DNA from: Rubinisphaera italica
Lineage (GTDB): Bacteria > Planctomycetota > Planctomycetia > Planctomycetales > Planctomycetaceae
Length of the DNA stretch: 64,000 nt
Direction of reading: 5' to 3'
NCBI RefSeq assembly: GCF_007859715.1
Contig: NZ_SJPG01000001.1
Coordinates: forward strand, 5,462,001-5,526,000
The stretch's first letter is position 1. Each line of letters opens with the position of its first letter. Positions 40,704 through 48,944 of this stretch are shown one piece after another. The position numbers and the translations under genes are program-made. Under the pieces are notes generated by a model. It worked only from the letters and a program-made list of their open reading frames with translations, searched no databases and was not told where the DNA came from.

Positions 40704-40714
40704 AAGATGACAAT

Positions 40715-40749
40715 AAAACGGGCGAGTCTTTTTCAGACTCGCCCGTTTT
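40715..40749. terminator. Bidirectional intrinsic terminator
   Basis: Fifteen-base perfect arms AAAACGGGCGAGTCT / AGACTCGCCCGTTTT, with A- and T-runs on both sides, between lpxI (+) and the PDZ gene (-). Confidence 0.88.
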
Positions 40750-40808
40750 CGTTTTCGTTTGACGCTCTGCAGGAGCAACTGGAATCGTTTTTTTACCCAA
40801 ATCGTTCA

Positions 40809-41000
40809 AGCGACTGCCCCCGGTGGAGCAGTTGTAGGGTGCGTCCTGACGCACCATGCTGCCGAGATGACTTCGCTATTGACTCTCAAATCCAAAATGA
40901 AACCTCCGCGATTCACTTATCGCTTTCGAATTGAATTCTACCCTGATTCCGGTGCGTCAGGACACACCCTACTATTCCGCCCCCGGTGGAGCAGAATGCT
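40809..41000. repeat. Cluster of short palindromic repeats
   Basis: CGACTGCCCCCGGTGGAGCA (40811-40830), GGTGCGTCCTGACGCACC (40838-40855), GGTGCGTCAGGACACACCCT (40951 on) and CCCCCGGTGGAGCAGAATGC (40980-40999). The first and last recur beside the right-edge gene at 63904. Confidence 0.6.
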
Positions 41001-41002
41001 CC
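40988..41002 (-). terminator. Stop-adjacent hairpin GGAGCA-loop-TGCTCC
   Basis: GGAGCAGAATGCTCC touches the stop codon of the minus-strand PDZ gene. The same 15 bases plus flanking CCCCCGGT occur beside the stop of the minus-strand gene at 63904. A terminator or 3' end element is inferred; there is no T-run. Confidence 0.4.
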
Positions 41003-41553
41003 TAGTAAGCCAGGCCAGGTGCCAACTGTGCGTGGAACTCCAGGATGGTGTGTTGTCCGCAGGGAATCACTTTGAGGCAGGCGACTTTGCCTGAGCACTT
41101 GAGTGCGTGAGTCCAGTCGTCTTCGCAGATGATGCGGATATCGTCGAACATTTTGATGACATCGCCAGGTGCCAGACCCAAACGGCAAGCTTCGCTGTTC
41201 GGCTGAATTTCTTTGATCAGCATCCCTTCAGGACACATCACACCGAAGAAGCCGAGGGAAGGGAGTGGAGCCGGGCAGACAGGTTTTTCAACAATCACTT
41301 CATGAATGACTGGCTTTTCAATCACAACTTCGTGAACGATTGGCTTGGCGTATACGGGTTTCACATAGTGATCGTTGTGGTAAGTCTTTTTATAGCCGTA
41401 ATTTCCGCCGCCGTAGTGACCACCATAATTTCCACCGTAGTTGCCGCCGTAACCTTTTTTGTAGCCTCCCTTTGAGCAACCACCCGCTTGAGCAGCAGTG
41501 GTGAAGGTTGTCAGAGCAGCCAGAGCGATCAGTGTGAGAGTGAAGCGTGACAT
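41002..41553 (-). CDS. Exported Gly/Tyr-rich protein with PDZ domain
   Basis: A 183-residue protein. Signal peptide SRFTLTLIALAALTTFTTAAQ before AGG. Next comes a Gly/Tyr/Lys-rich low-complexity region (YGGNYGGNYGGHYGGGNYG-type repeats), then EV/EKP repeats (VIEKPVIHEVIVEKP), and a C-terminal PDZ domain (GFFGVMCPEGMLIKEIQPNS, CRLGLAPGDVIKMFDDIRI). The longest frame extends to 41616, but ATG 41553 has AAGGA at good spacing and places the signal peptide first. Four Cys in the PDZ part may be disulphide-bonded outside the cytoplasm. Probably an envelope adhesion or scaffold protein; the role is inferred. Confidence 0.8.
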   Translation of the reverse strand: MSRFTLTLIALAALTTFTTAAQAGGCSKGGYKKGYGGNYGGNYGGHYGGGNYGYKKTYHNDHYVKPVYAKPIVHEVVIEKPVIHEVIVEKPVCPAPLPSLGFFGVMCPEGMLIKEIQPNSEACRLGLAPGDVIKMFDDIRIICEDDWTHALKCSGKVACLKVIPCGQHTILEFHAQLAPGLAY

Positions 41554-41917
41554 GGTTTTGTTCCTTAGAGTGATGTTGTTTTTGTTTTGTTGAGGCCGCG
41601 TTGTGCTGCCTCTCACTCTTAAAACGGAAAGTCGGCACGGGAGGGGACAGGGGGATGGAAAGCCGAGGGCAGAAAGCGGAAAGCCGCAGGTCAGGCTGTG
41701 CCTGACCTACAGTTTCGAAGTGGGTGGCACGCTCTGAGCATCGCTCAAATGATTAGCGGATTCGGAAATTTTATTCATTTTGTGATTGGAAACTCGCCAA
41801 GCGAATGCGTGGATGTTAAGCTACATTCGTCCAGTTTCGGGCAATCTGCGTTCGCCAGAGTTAATCGAAATAAAAATTACCGCTCGTCAATCAGCTAATA
41901 AATCGGGAGTCTTCCGA
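41554..41917. other. Divergent intergenic region with dispersed repeats
   Basis: Between the PDZ gene (-) and the large DUF1559 gene (+). It contains GAAAGCGGAAAGCCG units (about 41669-41683) and the palindrome CAGGTCAGGCTGTGCCTGAC (about 41687-41706). No gene is supported. Confidence 0.5.
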
Positions 41918-44452
41918 ATGAAAACGAAGCAAAATCGCTGGGTCTTTCGTACTGTTACTATCGGGCTGATCGCCATCGTCTTTGCGGTGAGCTGGAATGT
42001 GGCCAGTGGGCTTGTCTGGCAGGATGCAACTGCCGAGCAGATGATGCCTCAAGGTACGTTTCTGTATGCAGAATTCGAGGGCACTACCGAGAATGCCGAG
42101 GCATACAAAGAAACCGCAGAGTATGCAGCTTTTGTCGACTCCGGCCTGGCTGACTTATTTCAGAAGGTCGTCGATTTCGCGATTGCTCGAGATAACACTG
42201 GCAAAGCAGAAGGCATCAAGGCGGCTCTAGATGATTTGATTAATCATGGCTTTATCCTCTCTGCTTCTCTGGCAGAAGAGCAGGATCAATTGATCCCCTC
42301 GGTACGATTTATCTTCAATGAGGGTGGTGCCTGGACGTCGGATGCTGTGAATTTGCTACAGGAAATGCTGGCCGAGAAAGATATCGATGTCGAAATGCAG
42401 ACAGTGGGCCGTCGTCAGATTGCCAGCTTCATCATCCCCGACTCTCCCGGCATCGAAGTTGGAATGTGGAAAGAAGGCGAGAGCATGGTTGTGGTGGTCG
42501 GCCCCGATGTGGTGAACTCGACCATGGCCTGCATTTCTGGAGACGCCCCCAACATCAGCCAGAATGAACGACTGCAAGCTGTTCTGAAAGCAGAAACAGA
42601 TTTCGAACAGACAGGATTATCCTGGCTCGATTGGCAGGCCCTGCAAAACAAGTATGGCGGTATCACGCTGCCGATTCCACAACAGTTGACGATTGCCGAA
42701 GTCTTGGAAATTGCCGGATTGGATAAGCTCGATTCAGTCATCAACCGGGGGGGATATCGTGGGGAATCTCAATGGACAGAAACCTCGATTGTCGGTCTAG
42801 GCCAGCAGGATGGGCCAATGCTCACCCTGAAAGATTTGCCGCCGTTACCATCGAAGCCAAACTGGTTCAATGTCTTTCAATGCGATCCTGCTGCCCTGCA
42901 CGATCAGCTGGTTAGTCTGGCGAAAAACAATTCTGGCCTGATGGGACCGGATGGTGAAGAGCAGGTCAATCAAATTATTGAATCTCTTCCACAGATGCTG
43001 GGCTTCGATCCCAAAGCCGACCTGCTCGATCATCTTGGAAACGTTGCCTGTATCTATGACGATGCCAATGGAGGTGTCTTCGGCACAGGGATTACGTTTT
43101 GTGTCAAACTCAAAAATCCTGAGGGAATCGAATCCTTTATCGATGCTCAAATGGCTCGACTCGAAAAGGCCGAAGAGAATGGAGAGTATCTCGAACTTCC
43201 TGTTTATCCTTATCGAATCGAGCAGGATGGAAAAGATTTGATTGTCTTTGATATTACCGGAGACGGAGATCAAACCTTTCAATATGGAGCCCTAAGAGTT
43301 GTGGATGACTGGCTGGTTGTCGGATTGATGCCGCAATCGATTAAGTCATTTCAATTACGAGTGGATGGCAAGCTTCCTGCCTGGGAACCAGATGCCGAAT
43401 ATCAGGCAGCTTTGGCAGAATTGCCCAAAGAATTTACTTCGCTGACAGCTGTCAACACCCGGGACACCTATCAGATGATGCTCAACTGGGGAATGGTGTT
43501 TCTACCAATTCTGCAACAGTCAGTCATGGATAATGTTCTCGAAATCGATGAAGAAATGCCTTTCTATGTCGAGGATTTCCCTCCTGCAGAAGCCATCACT
43601 GCTCCCATGTTCCCGAATCTGGCTGTTTCAGTCGCTGATGAAAACGGCATCAAATTTTACTCCCGCAGTTCGACGGTTGGGATTCCAATGATGGGTGGAA
43701 ACAGCGGAATGAGCTCCGTTGGTGTGGCTGGGGTTGGTGTGGCCTTGTTATTGCCTGCTGTACAACAGGCTCGCGCTGCTGCTCGAGGAGCTCAATCCAA
43801 AAACAACATGAGGCAAATCGGCCTGGCGATGCACAACTATGCCGATACCTATGGCCATTTCCCAAGTGGAACGATGGAAAATGCCGAGCTCAAGCCGGAT
43901 GAACGTCTCAGCTGGGCCGCTTCGATTCTTCCATTTATTGAAGAAGGTTTTGTGTACGAGCAGTTACAGAAGGATCAGGCCTGGAATGCAGGTGAGAATG
44001 AAGTGACAGCCACATTCATGATCAGTACTTATATGGATCCTGCGCAGAACCAGAACTTCGAAGAGTTTGCCCCGATCCACTATGCAGGAATTGCCGGCAC
44101 AGGTAAGAATGCCGCCACACTAAAAATTGGACAACCAGGCTGCGGAATCTTTGGCTATGATCGTGAAACCCGTTTCCGCGATATTACCGATGGCACCAGC
44201 AATACAATGATGGTCACCCAGGTCAATGACGACATCGGCCCATGGGCTCAAGGCGGCAAAAGCACAATCCGCAGTCTGACCAAACAGCCTTATATCAATG
44301 GCCCAGATGGAATTGGTGGTCCATTTCAGAATGATGTCGTTTTTGTCCTGATGGCTGACGGAGCAGTTCGAGCCGTCTCCGCAAATGTCGATCCGAAGAC
44401 TTTTGAAAATCTGGCTGAGATGGCCGATGGAAATGTGGTTGGTGAGTTTTAG
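41918..44452 (+). CDS. Large membrane-anchored protein with C-terminal DUF1559 domain
   Basis: An 844-residue protein. ATG 41918 with GGGAG 8 bases upstream is preferred over the longer frame (41786). An N-terminal membrane segment (FRTVTIGLIAIVFAVSWNVA) anchors it. The next ~570 residues are an extracytoplasmic domain of unknown type (EQMMPQGTFLYAEFEGTTEN, GFDPKADLLDHLGNVACIYD). From about residue 600 it resembles DUF1559 without the pilin leader: GVALLLPAVQQARAAARGAQ, SKNNMRQIGLAMHNYADTYG, FRDITDGTSNTMMV, VLMADGAVRAVSANVDPKTF. The DUF1559 part is therefore fused to another large domain. No partner gene is obvious. Confidence 0.87.
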   Translation: MKTKQNRWVFRTVTIGLIAIVFAVSWNVASGLVWQDATAEQMMPQGTFLYAEFEGTTENAEAYKETAEYAAFVDSGLADLFQKVVDFAIARDNTGKAEGIKAALDDLINHGFILSASLAEEQDQLIPSVRFIFNEGGAWTSDAVNLLQEMLAEKDIDVEMQTVGRRQIASFIIPDSPGIEVGMWKEGESMVVVVGPDVVNSTMACISGDAPNISQNERLQAVLKAETDFEQTGLSWLDWQALQNKYGGITLPIPQQLTIAEVLEIAGLDKLDSVINRGGYRGESQWTETSIVGLGQQDGPMLTLKDLPPLPSKPNWFNVFQCDPAALHDQLVSLAKNNSGLMGPDGEEQVNQIIESLPQMLGFDPKADLLDHLGNVACIYDDANGGVFGTGITFCVKLKNPEGIESFIDAQMARLEKAEENGEYLELPVYPYRIEQDGKDLIVFDITGDGDQTFQYGALRVVDDWLVVGLMPQSIKSFQLRVDGKLPAWEPDAEYQAALAELPKEFTSLTAVNTRDTYQMMLNWGMVFLPILQQSVMDNVLEIDEEMPFYVEDFPPAEAITAPMFPNLAVSVADENGIKFYSRSSTVGIPMMGGNSGMSSVGVAGVGVALLLPAVQQARAAARGAQSKNNMRQIGLAMHNYADTYGHFPSGTMENAELKPDERLSWAASILPFIEEGFVYEQLQKDQAWNAGENEVTATFMISTYMDPAQNQNFEEFAPIHYAGIAGTGKNAATLKIGQPGCGIFGYDRETRFRDITDGTSNTMMVTQVNDDIGPWAQGGKSTIRSLTKQPYINGPDGIGGPFQNDVVFVLMADGAVRAVSANVDPKTFENLAEMADGNVVGEF

Positions 44453-44461
44453 GAACTGACA

Positions 44462-44541
44462 GGGTGGCGGGGGCGCTCTCGAAGAGAAGCCCCCGGACGT
44501 ATTACATCGGGGGCTTCTCTTCGAGAGCGCCCCCGCCACCC
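44462..44541. repeat. GC-rich cruciform palindrome, copy B
   Basis: Perfect 34-bp arms (44462-44495 and 44508-44541; left begins GGGTGGCGGGGGCGCTCTCG) around a 12-base loop, between convergent genes, 9 bp after the DUF1559 stop. It would also act as a strong terminator hairpin. Confidence 0.9.
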
Positions 44542-44552
44542 TTGTTTCTTTA

Positions 44553-45989
44553 TTATCGACTTGCTGCCAGCAATGCATTGTTATCCGCCTGATTTCTCAC
44601 CGTTTCCAACTGAGTCGCCACGGCAATCCACGGGAGTTGATGAGGCAGCATCTGTTTCTGGGCAGAGAGTGCAGCAGCCACGCCTGCGGCTTCTCCCATG
44701 GCGACCGCATTGCCAGTCACGCGATAACTGGCATGAGCGAAGAAGTCGCCACTGATACAGCGGCCGGCCATCAATAAGCCATCGACCTCAGCGGCTATCA
44801 ACGCTCGTAATGGAATGTCGAATGGCTTGGCTTTGACTCCCTTAGAGCCATAAGCGGCTTTGCGATTCTGTTCCTGAGTCGCCGCATGCACATCGACAGA
44901 GAAATGCGATCGGCAAATTGCATCGTCATGTCGGATACCTGCAATGACATCATTCACTGAGACTTCATATCGCCCTTGAATCCGTCGGCCATCCCGCACG
45001 CCAATCTGCTCGGCTGTCGCAACGAGCCGAATATTTTCCCACATTCCGCCCGTCTTTTTGAGGGCTTGGGTGATGTGGTACAGTTCTCGCCGTGCATTCA
45101 CAGTAGCCCGGGTGACCTGAGCCGCATCGAATGGCTCGACGCCATATTCGTGATTGATCATAACCGCTGCCACGCCATGCCCGAAGTTCCAGAGAGTCGG
45201 CTTGGCATAACTTGGTTCGACACCCGCCCGTAGCATTTCTTCGCGGAGTCGATCCTTATTGGCACTGGTTTGAGCGGTATCATATTCGGCCAGCGCGGCT
45301 GTATCGGCAGCGATAATTCCCATAAGTGACATCGGCTGGCAGGGGCAGGTTTTATCTTCACCAAATTGCCACTGGCAACCAGCCAAAGCACCGACATCGC
45401 CATCGCCTGTAGTATCGATAAACACTGGAGCCGCCCAGGCTTCACGGCCTGATTTGGATTCGGTCACAATCGCCCGGACACGATTACTGCTGTCTTTCTC
45501 GACAGCGACGACCCGTGAGTGATACACGTAATCGATCTTCAATTCATCGAACAATGTTTCGAGCAGATACTTCATCCCTTCGACATCGTACACGTAATGC
45601 GAATCGTCGGATTTACGGTAGTCGGTCATTTTCGCGCCGAGAGCATCCAGTTTTGCGGTGATCTCCGCATTCAAACCGGGCTTAGCCGCATCGATTACAA
45701 AGCTGAGCATTCCGCTTGTCCAGACGCCTCCCAGGCAGCCATGGCATTCGAAGAGGCGAACTTTGGCTCCACTTCGAGCGGCTGAAATCGCGGCTGCTAT
45801 CCCGGCTGGACCTCCACCGCAAACAATCACATCGCAGTCACTGACCAGAGGAATCGCTCGGGCGGCTTCGCGAAGTTCAGTGTCTTTGTTCTGGTCGGCT
45901 GCCCAGGCAGAATTCATCTTCCAGGGAGCCAGTGCCAATGTCGCAGCTGAAGTTCCCAGTAATGCCCGGCGTGTCATCGGTCCAACCAT
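44553..45989 (-). CDS. Tat-exported FAD-dependent oxidoreductase
   Basis: A 478-residue flavoprotein from ATG 45989 (GGGAG 8 bases upstream). The longer frame to 46118 runs into a palindromic repeat and is rejected. A Tat-like signal (TRRALLGTSAATLALAP) is followed by the FAD-binding dinucleotide motif VIVCGGGPAGIAAAISAARS, then GCLGGVWTSGMLSFVID, IDTTGDGDVGALAGC and the C-terminal GLLMAGRCISGDFFAHASYR. This matches the FAD_oxidored (PF12831-like) group abundant in planctomycetes, usually linked to carbohydrate oxidation. The Arg pair is modest for Tat. Substrate unknown. It is followed after ~190 bp by lgt's 3' end with a palindrome between. Confidence 0.9.
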   Translation of the reverse strand: MVGPMTRRALLGTSAATLALAPWKMNSAWAADQNKDTELREAARAIPLVSDCDVIVCGGGPAGIAAAISAARSGAKVRLFECHGCLGGVWTSGMLSFVIDAAKPGLNAEITAKLDALGAKMTDYRKSDDSHYVYDVEGMKYLLETLFDELKIDYVYHSRVVAVEKDSSNRVRAIVTESKSGREAWAAPVFIDTTGDGDVGALAGCQWQFGEDKTCPCQPMSLMGIIAADTAALAEYDTAQTSANKDRLREEMLRAGVEPSYAKPTLWNFGHGVAAVMINHEYGVEPFDAAQVTRATVNARRELYHITQALKKTGGMWENIRLVATAEQIGVRDGRRIQGRYEVSVNDVIAGIRHDDAICRSHFSVDVHAATQEQNRKAAYGSKGVKAKPFDIPLRALIAAEVDGLLMAGRCISGDFFAHASYRVTGNAVAMGEAAGVAAALSAQKQMLPHQLPWIAVATQLETVRNQADNNALLAASR

Positions 45990-46098
45990 CGAATTTGCTC
46001 CCACAGATTGATATTCACTAACAATTAAGATCAGAAACTCACTATATGTTTCTGTGCTAAGGGAAGCAATCCGTATTATTGAGATGACGGATTCTGAT

Positions 46099-46169
46099 AA
46101 TACAAGCACGAAGCGCAAGCGAGTGTGTCGACATCAATTACACACTCGCTTGCGCTTCGTGCTTGTATT
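46099..46169. repeat. Palindrome with perfect 29-bp arms
   Basis: Arms 46099-46127 and 46141-46169 (core CACACTCGCTTGCGCTTCGT) with a 13-base loop. Single-arm copies occur near 18851, 32695 and 48851. It lies just past the lgt stop and could end its transcript. Confidence 0.9.
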
Positions 46170-46182
46170 GTCTCAGAATTGC

Positions 46183-47295
46183 CTAACCGGCTTTCGATCG
46201 TTTGGGGATCACCTGAGGAGAGCTGTCCGGCTCGATTTCCTCCCCATAGAATTCCAGCCAGACTAAATAAGCCAAAGCGACAATCACGATCAAAATACTC
46301 ACGTTTTGAGAGGGAGTCAGTCCGGTATCGAGCACTGTAAATTCATCACCTCGAACGAATTCGATGAGGAAGCGATTGATCGGATAAAAGATGGCTCCGA
46401 CTGCGAGCACTTCACCAATCCGGCGGCGATATCGAAAGACAACGGCTGTTACAAACGCGAGTAGAAATCCGCCAATCGAGCTATAGATTTGCGACGGATG
46501 CAACGGAAAACTGCCGAGGGATTCAGGACTGAGAAATCCGAGATTGACCAATGCCATGTGTGGCACAGAGCCGGGCGGAAAAGTGATCGCCCAGGGCAAG
46601 TCGCAGCGATCCCCATAACAACACCCATTGAGCAGGCAGCCAATGCGGCCAAAGCCAAGTCCTAAGAAGATGGATGGAATAACCACATCCGCCAGATTAA
46701 TCGGACGGATTTTTCTCAATGAGCAGAATGCAAAATAGGAGAGAGTGGCCAGAATCATGCCGCCGTAAAATACGAGGCCACCATCAGTCAGGTTGACACA
46801 TCGAAAGAGAAAGTCTGGAATTCCACTCACATTCTCAAAGACCTGATCTCGTTTTTGAACGAGATAAAAGATACGCGAGCCCGCGACTCCAGAAACGAGA
46901 ATGCACATCGCAACATCCCAGATCAGTTCGCGCGAATAACCAACCTTGACGGCTCGCGTTCCTGCCCAGGCGGCCCCTGCGACAAATGCGATCAGCAGCA
47001 TCATGCCGTAACCAAACACGGGAAAGATGCGGAACGGTACAAATAGAATCGCCAAAGTGCCAACGACGACCAATTGAATGGCGAGCATCATTAATGTGGA
47101 CTTGAGCGTAACGGGCTTTGCCTGCTCACCCTCAGGTTGTTTGATTCCGAATTTCCAGAACCATAACGCATAGCAGCAAAAGACAAACAGCAGGAGAATG
47201 CCTGCACCAATCTGCAGCAGAGGATGCGCTTGGGTTCCATTCGGCAGAATGGAAAACGGATGATTGAGTGTCACATAAAACAATATCTGCCGCAT
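46183..47295 (-). CDS. lgt: Prolipoprotein diacylglyceryl transferase
   Basis: A 370-residue polytopic inner-membrane enzyme that transfers a diacylglyceryl group from phosphatidylglycerol to the lipobox Cys of prolipoproteins. The diagnostic Lgt signature is GFGRIGCLLNGCCYGDRCDL, preceded by LTDGGLVFYGGMILATLSYF (family: GG..f.GG...) and followed by HPSQIYSSIGGFLLAFV and INRFLIEFVRGDE. About 80 extra N-terminal residues with two more hydrophobic segments lie before the usual start of the family. Clients visible in this window include the lipoproteins at 1654 and 27491. It lies between the FAD oxidoreductase and panC on the same strand. Confidence 0.95.
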   Translation of the reverse strand: MRQILFYVTLNHPFSILPNGTQAHPLLQIGAGILLLFVFCCYALWFWKFGIKQPEGEQAKPVTLKSTLMMLAIQLVVVGTLAILFVPFRIFPVFGYGMMLLIAFVAGAAWAGTRAVKVGYSRELIWDVAMCILVSGVAGSRIFYLVQKRDQVFENVSGIPDFLFRCVNLTDGGLVFYGGMILATLSYFAFCSLRKIRPINLADVVIPSIFLGLGFGRIGCLLNGCCYGDRCDLPWAITFPPGSVPHMALVNLGFLSPESLGSFPLHPSQIYSSIGGFLLAFVTAVVFRYRRRIGEVLAVGAIFYPINRFLIEFVRGDEFTVLDTGLTPSQNVSILIVIVALAYLVWLEFYGEEIEPDSSPQVIPKRSKAG

Positions 47296-47339
47296 TAGAT
47301 AATCTCTCTATGCAAACGGATTCTGTATCCGTTAATGAT

Positions 47340-47560
47340 ATAATTATTGAACCGCCAAGACGCCAAGGAGAAATAAGAAATTTCCTGTTTTATTACCACG
47401 AAGGCACGAAGGCACGAAGAGATTAGTGAATGATGAAAATCAATCACAAAACAACCTGATGGATTTGAGCTGATTTTGTTACAGATCTCTTCGTTTCTTT
47501 GTGGTTTCAAAATTATTTATAGAAAACCTTCTTGTCCATCTTGGCGTCTTGGCGGTTTTA
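47340..47560. repeat. Composite inverted dispersed repeat
   Basis: ACCGCCAAGACGCCAAGGAG (about 47350) is answered by CTTGGCGTCTTGGCGGTT (47540-47557); inside lie ACCACGAAGGCACGAAGGCA and TTCGTTTCTTTGTGGTT. It fills the gap between lgt and panC; no gene. Confidence 0.65.
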
Positions 47561-47570
47561 TTATTTTTAT

Positions 47571-48422
47571 TTATGATTTGAGTGACAATTCCATATTGTC
47601 AATCAGTCGTGTTGTTCCCACACGAGCCGCGATTAATGCAACCATCGTGTTTTGCTTCTCAAGAACTTCCTCCAGAGTGGTTGGGTCGACAATGGTCGCG
47701 TAATCGAGTTCCAGTCCGCCGGTTTCATTTAGTTCCTGTCTCAATGTTTTACGCAATTGCTCCAGAGACCATTCCGCATCGGCATATCGCTCTCTTGCTC
47801 TCAGAAGTGCCTGGGAGATATGAACCGCAATTTCCCGTTCCTGATCGGAAAGGTAGACATTTCTGCTCGATAACGCGAGCCCGGATTCTTCGCGGATCGT
47901 CGGACAGGTGACAATTTTCACAGGAATATCGAGATCTCTACACATCGCTCGAATAATGCTCTGCTGCTGATAATCCTTGGCTCCGAAAAAAGCCAGATCG
48001 GGCTGAACAACATTAAACAGCTTCGTCACAACAGTCGCCACGCCATCAAAATGATCTGGACGGCTTGCCCCTTCCCAGCAGTCTGCCAATGAGCCAACGG
48101 TCACTGAAATCTGTGAATCTTTTGCGTACATCTCTTCAGCAGAGGGATGAAAAACCAGCGAAGCCCCGGCTTCTGTGCACAATTTCAGATCCCGTTCCAA
48201 CGGGCGGGGGTATTTGCTCAAATCTTCATGAGGAGCAAATTGTGTTGGATTCACAAAAATCGTCACCACCACGAAATCAGATTGCTCGACAGCCACTTCG
48301 ATCAAACTCAAATGCCCTTCGTGCAGAGCTCCCATAGTCGGGACGCACCCAATCGACTTTCCTGATCGTCGTACTTCATGGAGAATTTGGCGAACTTCAG
48401 AAATTGTGGTGACGTTTTGCAT
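47571..48422 (-). CDS. panC: Pantothenate synthetase
   Basis: A 283-residue enzyme joining pantoate and beta-alanine with ATP in coenzyme A synthesis. Visible motifs: VPTMGALHEGHLSLIEVAVE (nucleotide-binding HxGH region), VVTIFVNPTQFAPHEDLSKY, SRPDHFDGVATVVTKLFNVV, PDLAFFGAKDYQQ, ICP-type CPTIREESGLALSSRNVYLS. The length matches bacterial PanC. Cytoplasmic. No panB or panD gene is adjacent. The upstream side carries a cluster of dispersed repeats. Confidence 0.96.
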   Translation of the reverse strand: MQNVTTISEVRQILHEVRRSGKSIGCVPTMGALHEGHLSLIEVAVEQSDFVVVTIFVNPTQFAPHEDLSKYPRPLERDLKLCTEAGASLVFHPSAEEMYAKDSQISVTVGSLADCWEGASRPDHFDGVATVVTKLFNVVQPDLAFFGAKDYQQQSIIRAMCRDLDIPVKIVTCPTIREESGLALSSRNVYLSDQEREIAVHISQALLRARERYADAEWSLEQLRKTLRQELNETGGLELDYATIVDPTTLEEVLEKQNTMVALIAARVGTTRLIDNMELSLKS

Positions 48423-48526
48423 AAGGACTTTAAGCTTCGTGAAAAATCAACGGAGTTGGAAACGTGCTGTATGTATTTCAGTAACCAGTCGTTAGTGCAC
48501 TTCTCAACTCGATGTGATTTATTTGG

Positions 48527-48573
48527 AACCGCAGATGAACGCAGATGTCAAATATGTGCGTTCATCTGCGGTT
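48527..48573. repeat. Palindrome with perfect 17-bp arms
   Basis: AACCGCAGATGAACGCA (48527-48543) and TGCGTTCATCTGCGGTT (48557-48573) around a 13-base loop, about 100 bp upstream of panC. Confidence 0.85.
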
Positions 48574-48593
48574 CATTAATTTTATTTAATTCT

Positions 48594-48830
48594 GGAGTTT
48601 TGCAAAACTTCAGTTTGAATCCAAACTTCGAAAATGACTCGACCGATTTTGAGAAAGATTACAACCACAGAGGCACAGAGAACACAGAGACATTTTCGGA
48701 AAGTTCTGTCATGCTCAAACAATCGAACTCTTCATAAGCCTTGGATTTGAAGCCTTCTCCGTGTCCTCTGTGTCTCTGTGGTGTAAAATTAATTTCAGTT
48801 TTGTTAGGAGTTCTTATTTGTCCGGTTTTC
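48594..48830 (+). repeat. ~240-bp direct repeat, left copy
   Basis: Begins GGAGTTTTGCAAAACTTCAG, contains ACCACAGAGGCACAGAG and its inverted answer (CTCTGTGTCTCTGTGG), plus CATGCTCAAACAATCGAACT. The near-identical right copy at 51386-51630 lies on the other side of the RND transporter gene. No gene is seen in 48423-48944. Confidence 0.8.
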
Positions 48831-48850
48831 AATTTGATCTTGAAATAGAC

Positions 48851-48876
48851 TCACTCGCTTGCGCTTCGTGCTTATA
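48851..48876. repeat. Single arm of the CGCTTGCGCTTCGTG palindrome family
   Basis: TCACTCGCTTGCGCTTCGTG at 48851-48870 matches the right arm of 46141-46169. Confidence 0.6.
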
Positions 48877-48944
48877 AGTGAGGTTTTGCAAAACTTCAGT
48901 TAATTGATAACAAGTAATCACGTTGCAGGTCATTGTCCACACTA

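Noticed and set aside
40809..41000. CRISPR-like array impression from repeated short palindromes
   Set aside because: Units differ from one another and spacing is irregular; there are no uniform spacers and no cas genes.
44553..46118. Longest frame for the FAD oxidoreductase (start 46118)
   Set aside because: Its first ~43 codons run from the palindromic repeat through a hydrophobic non-native stretch; ATG 45989 has a proper ribosome-binding site and Tat leader.
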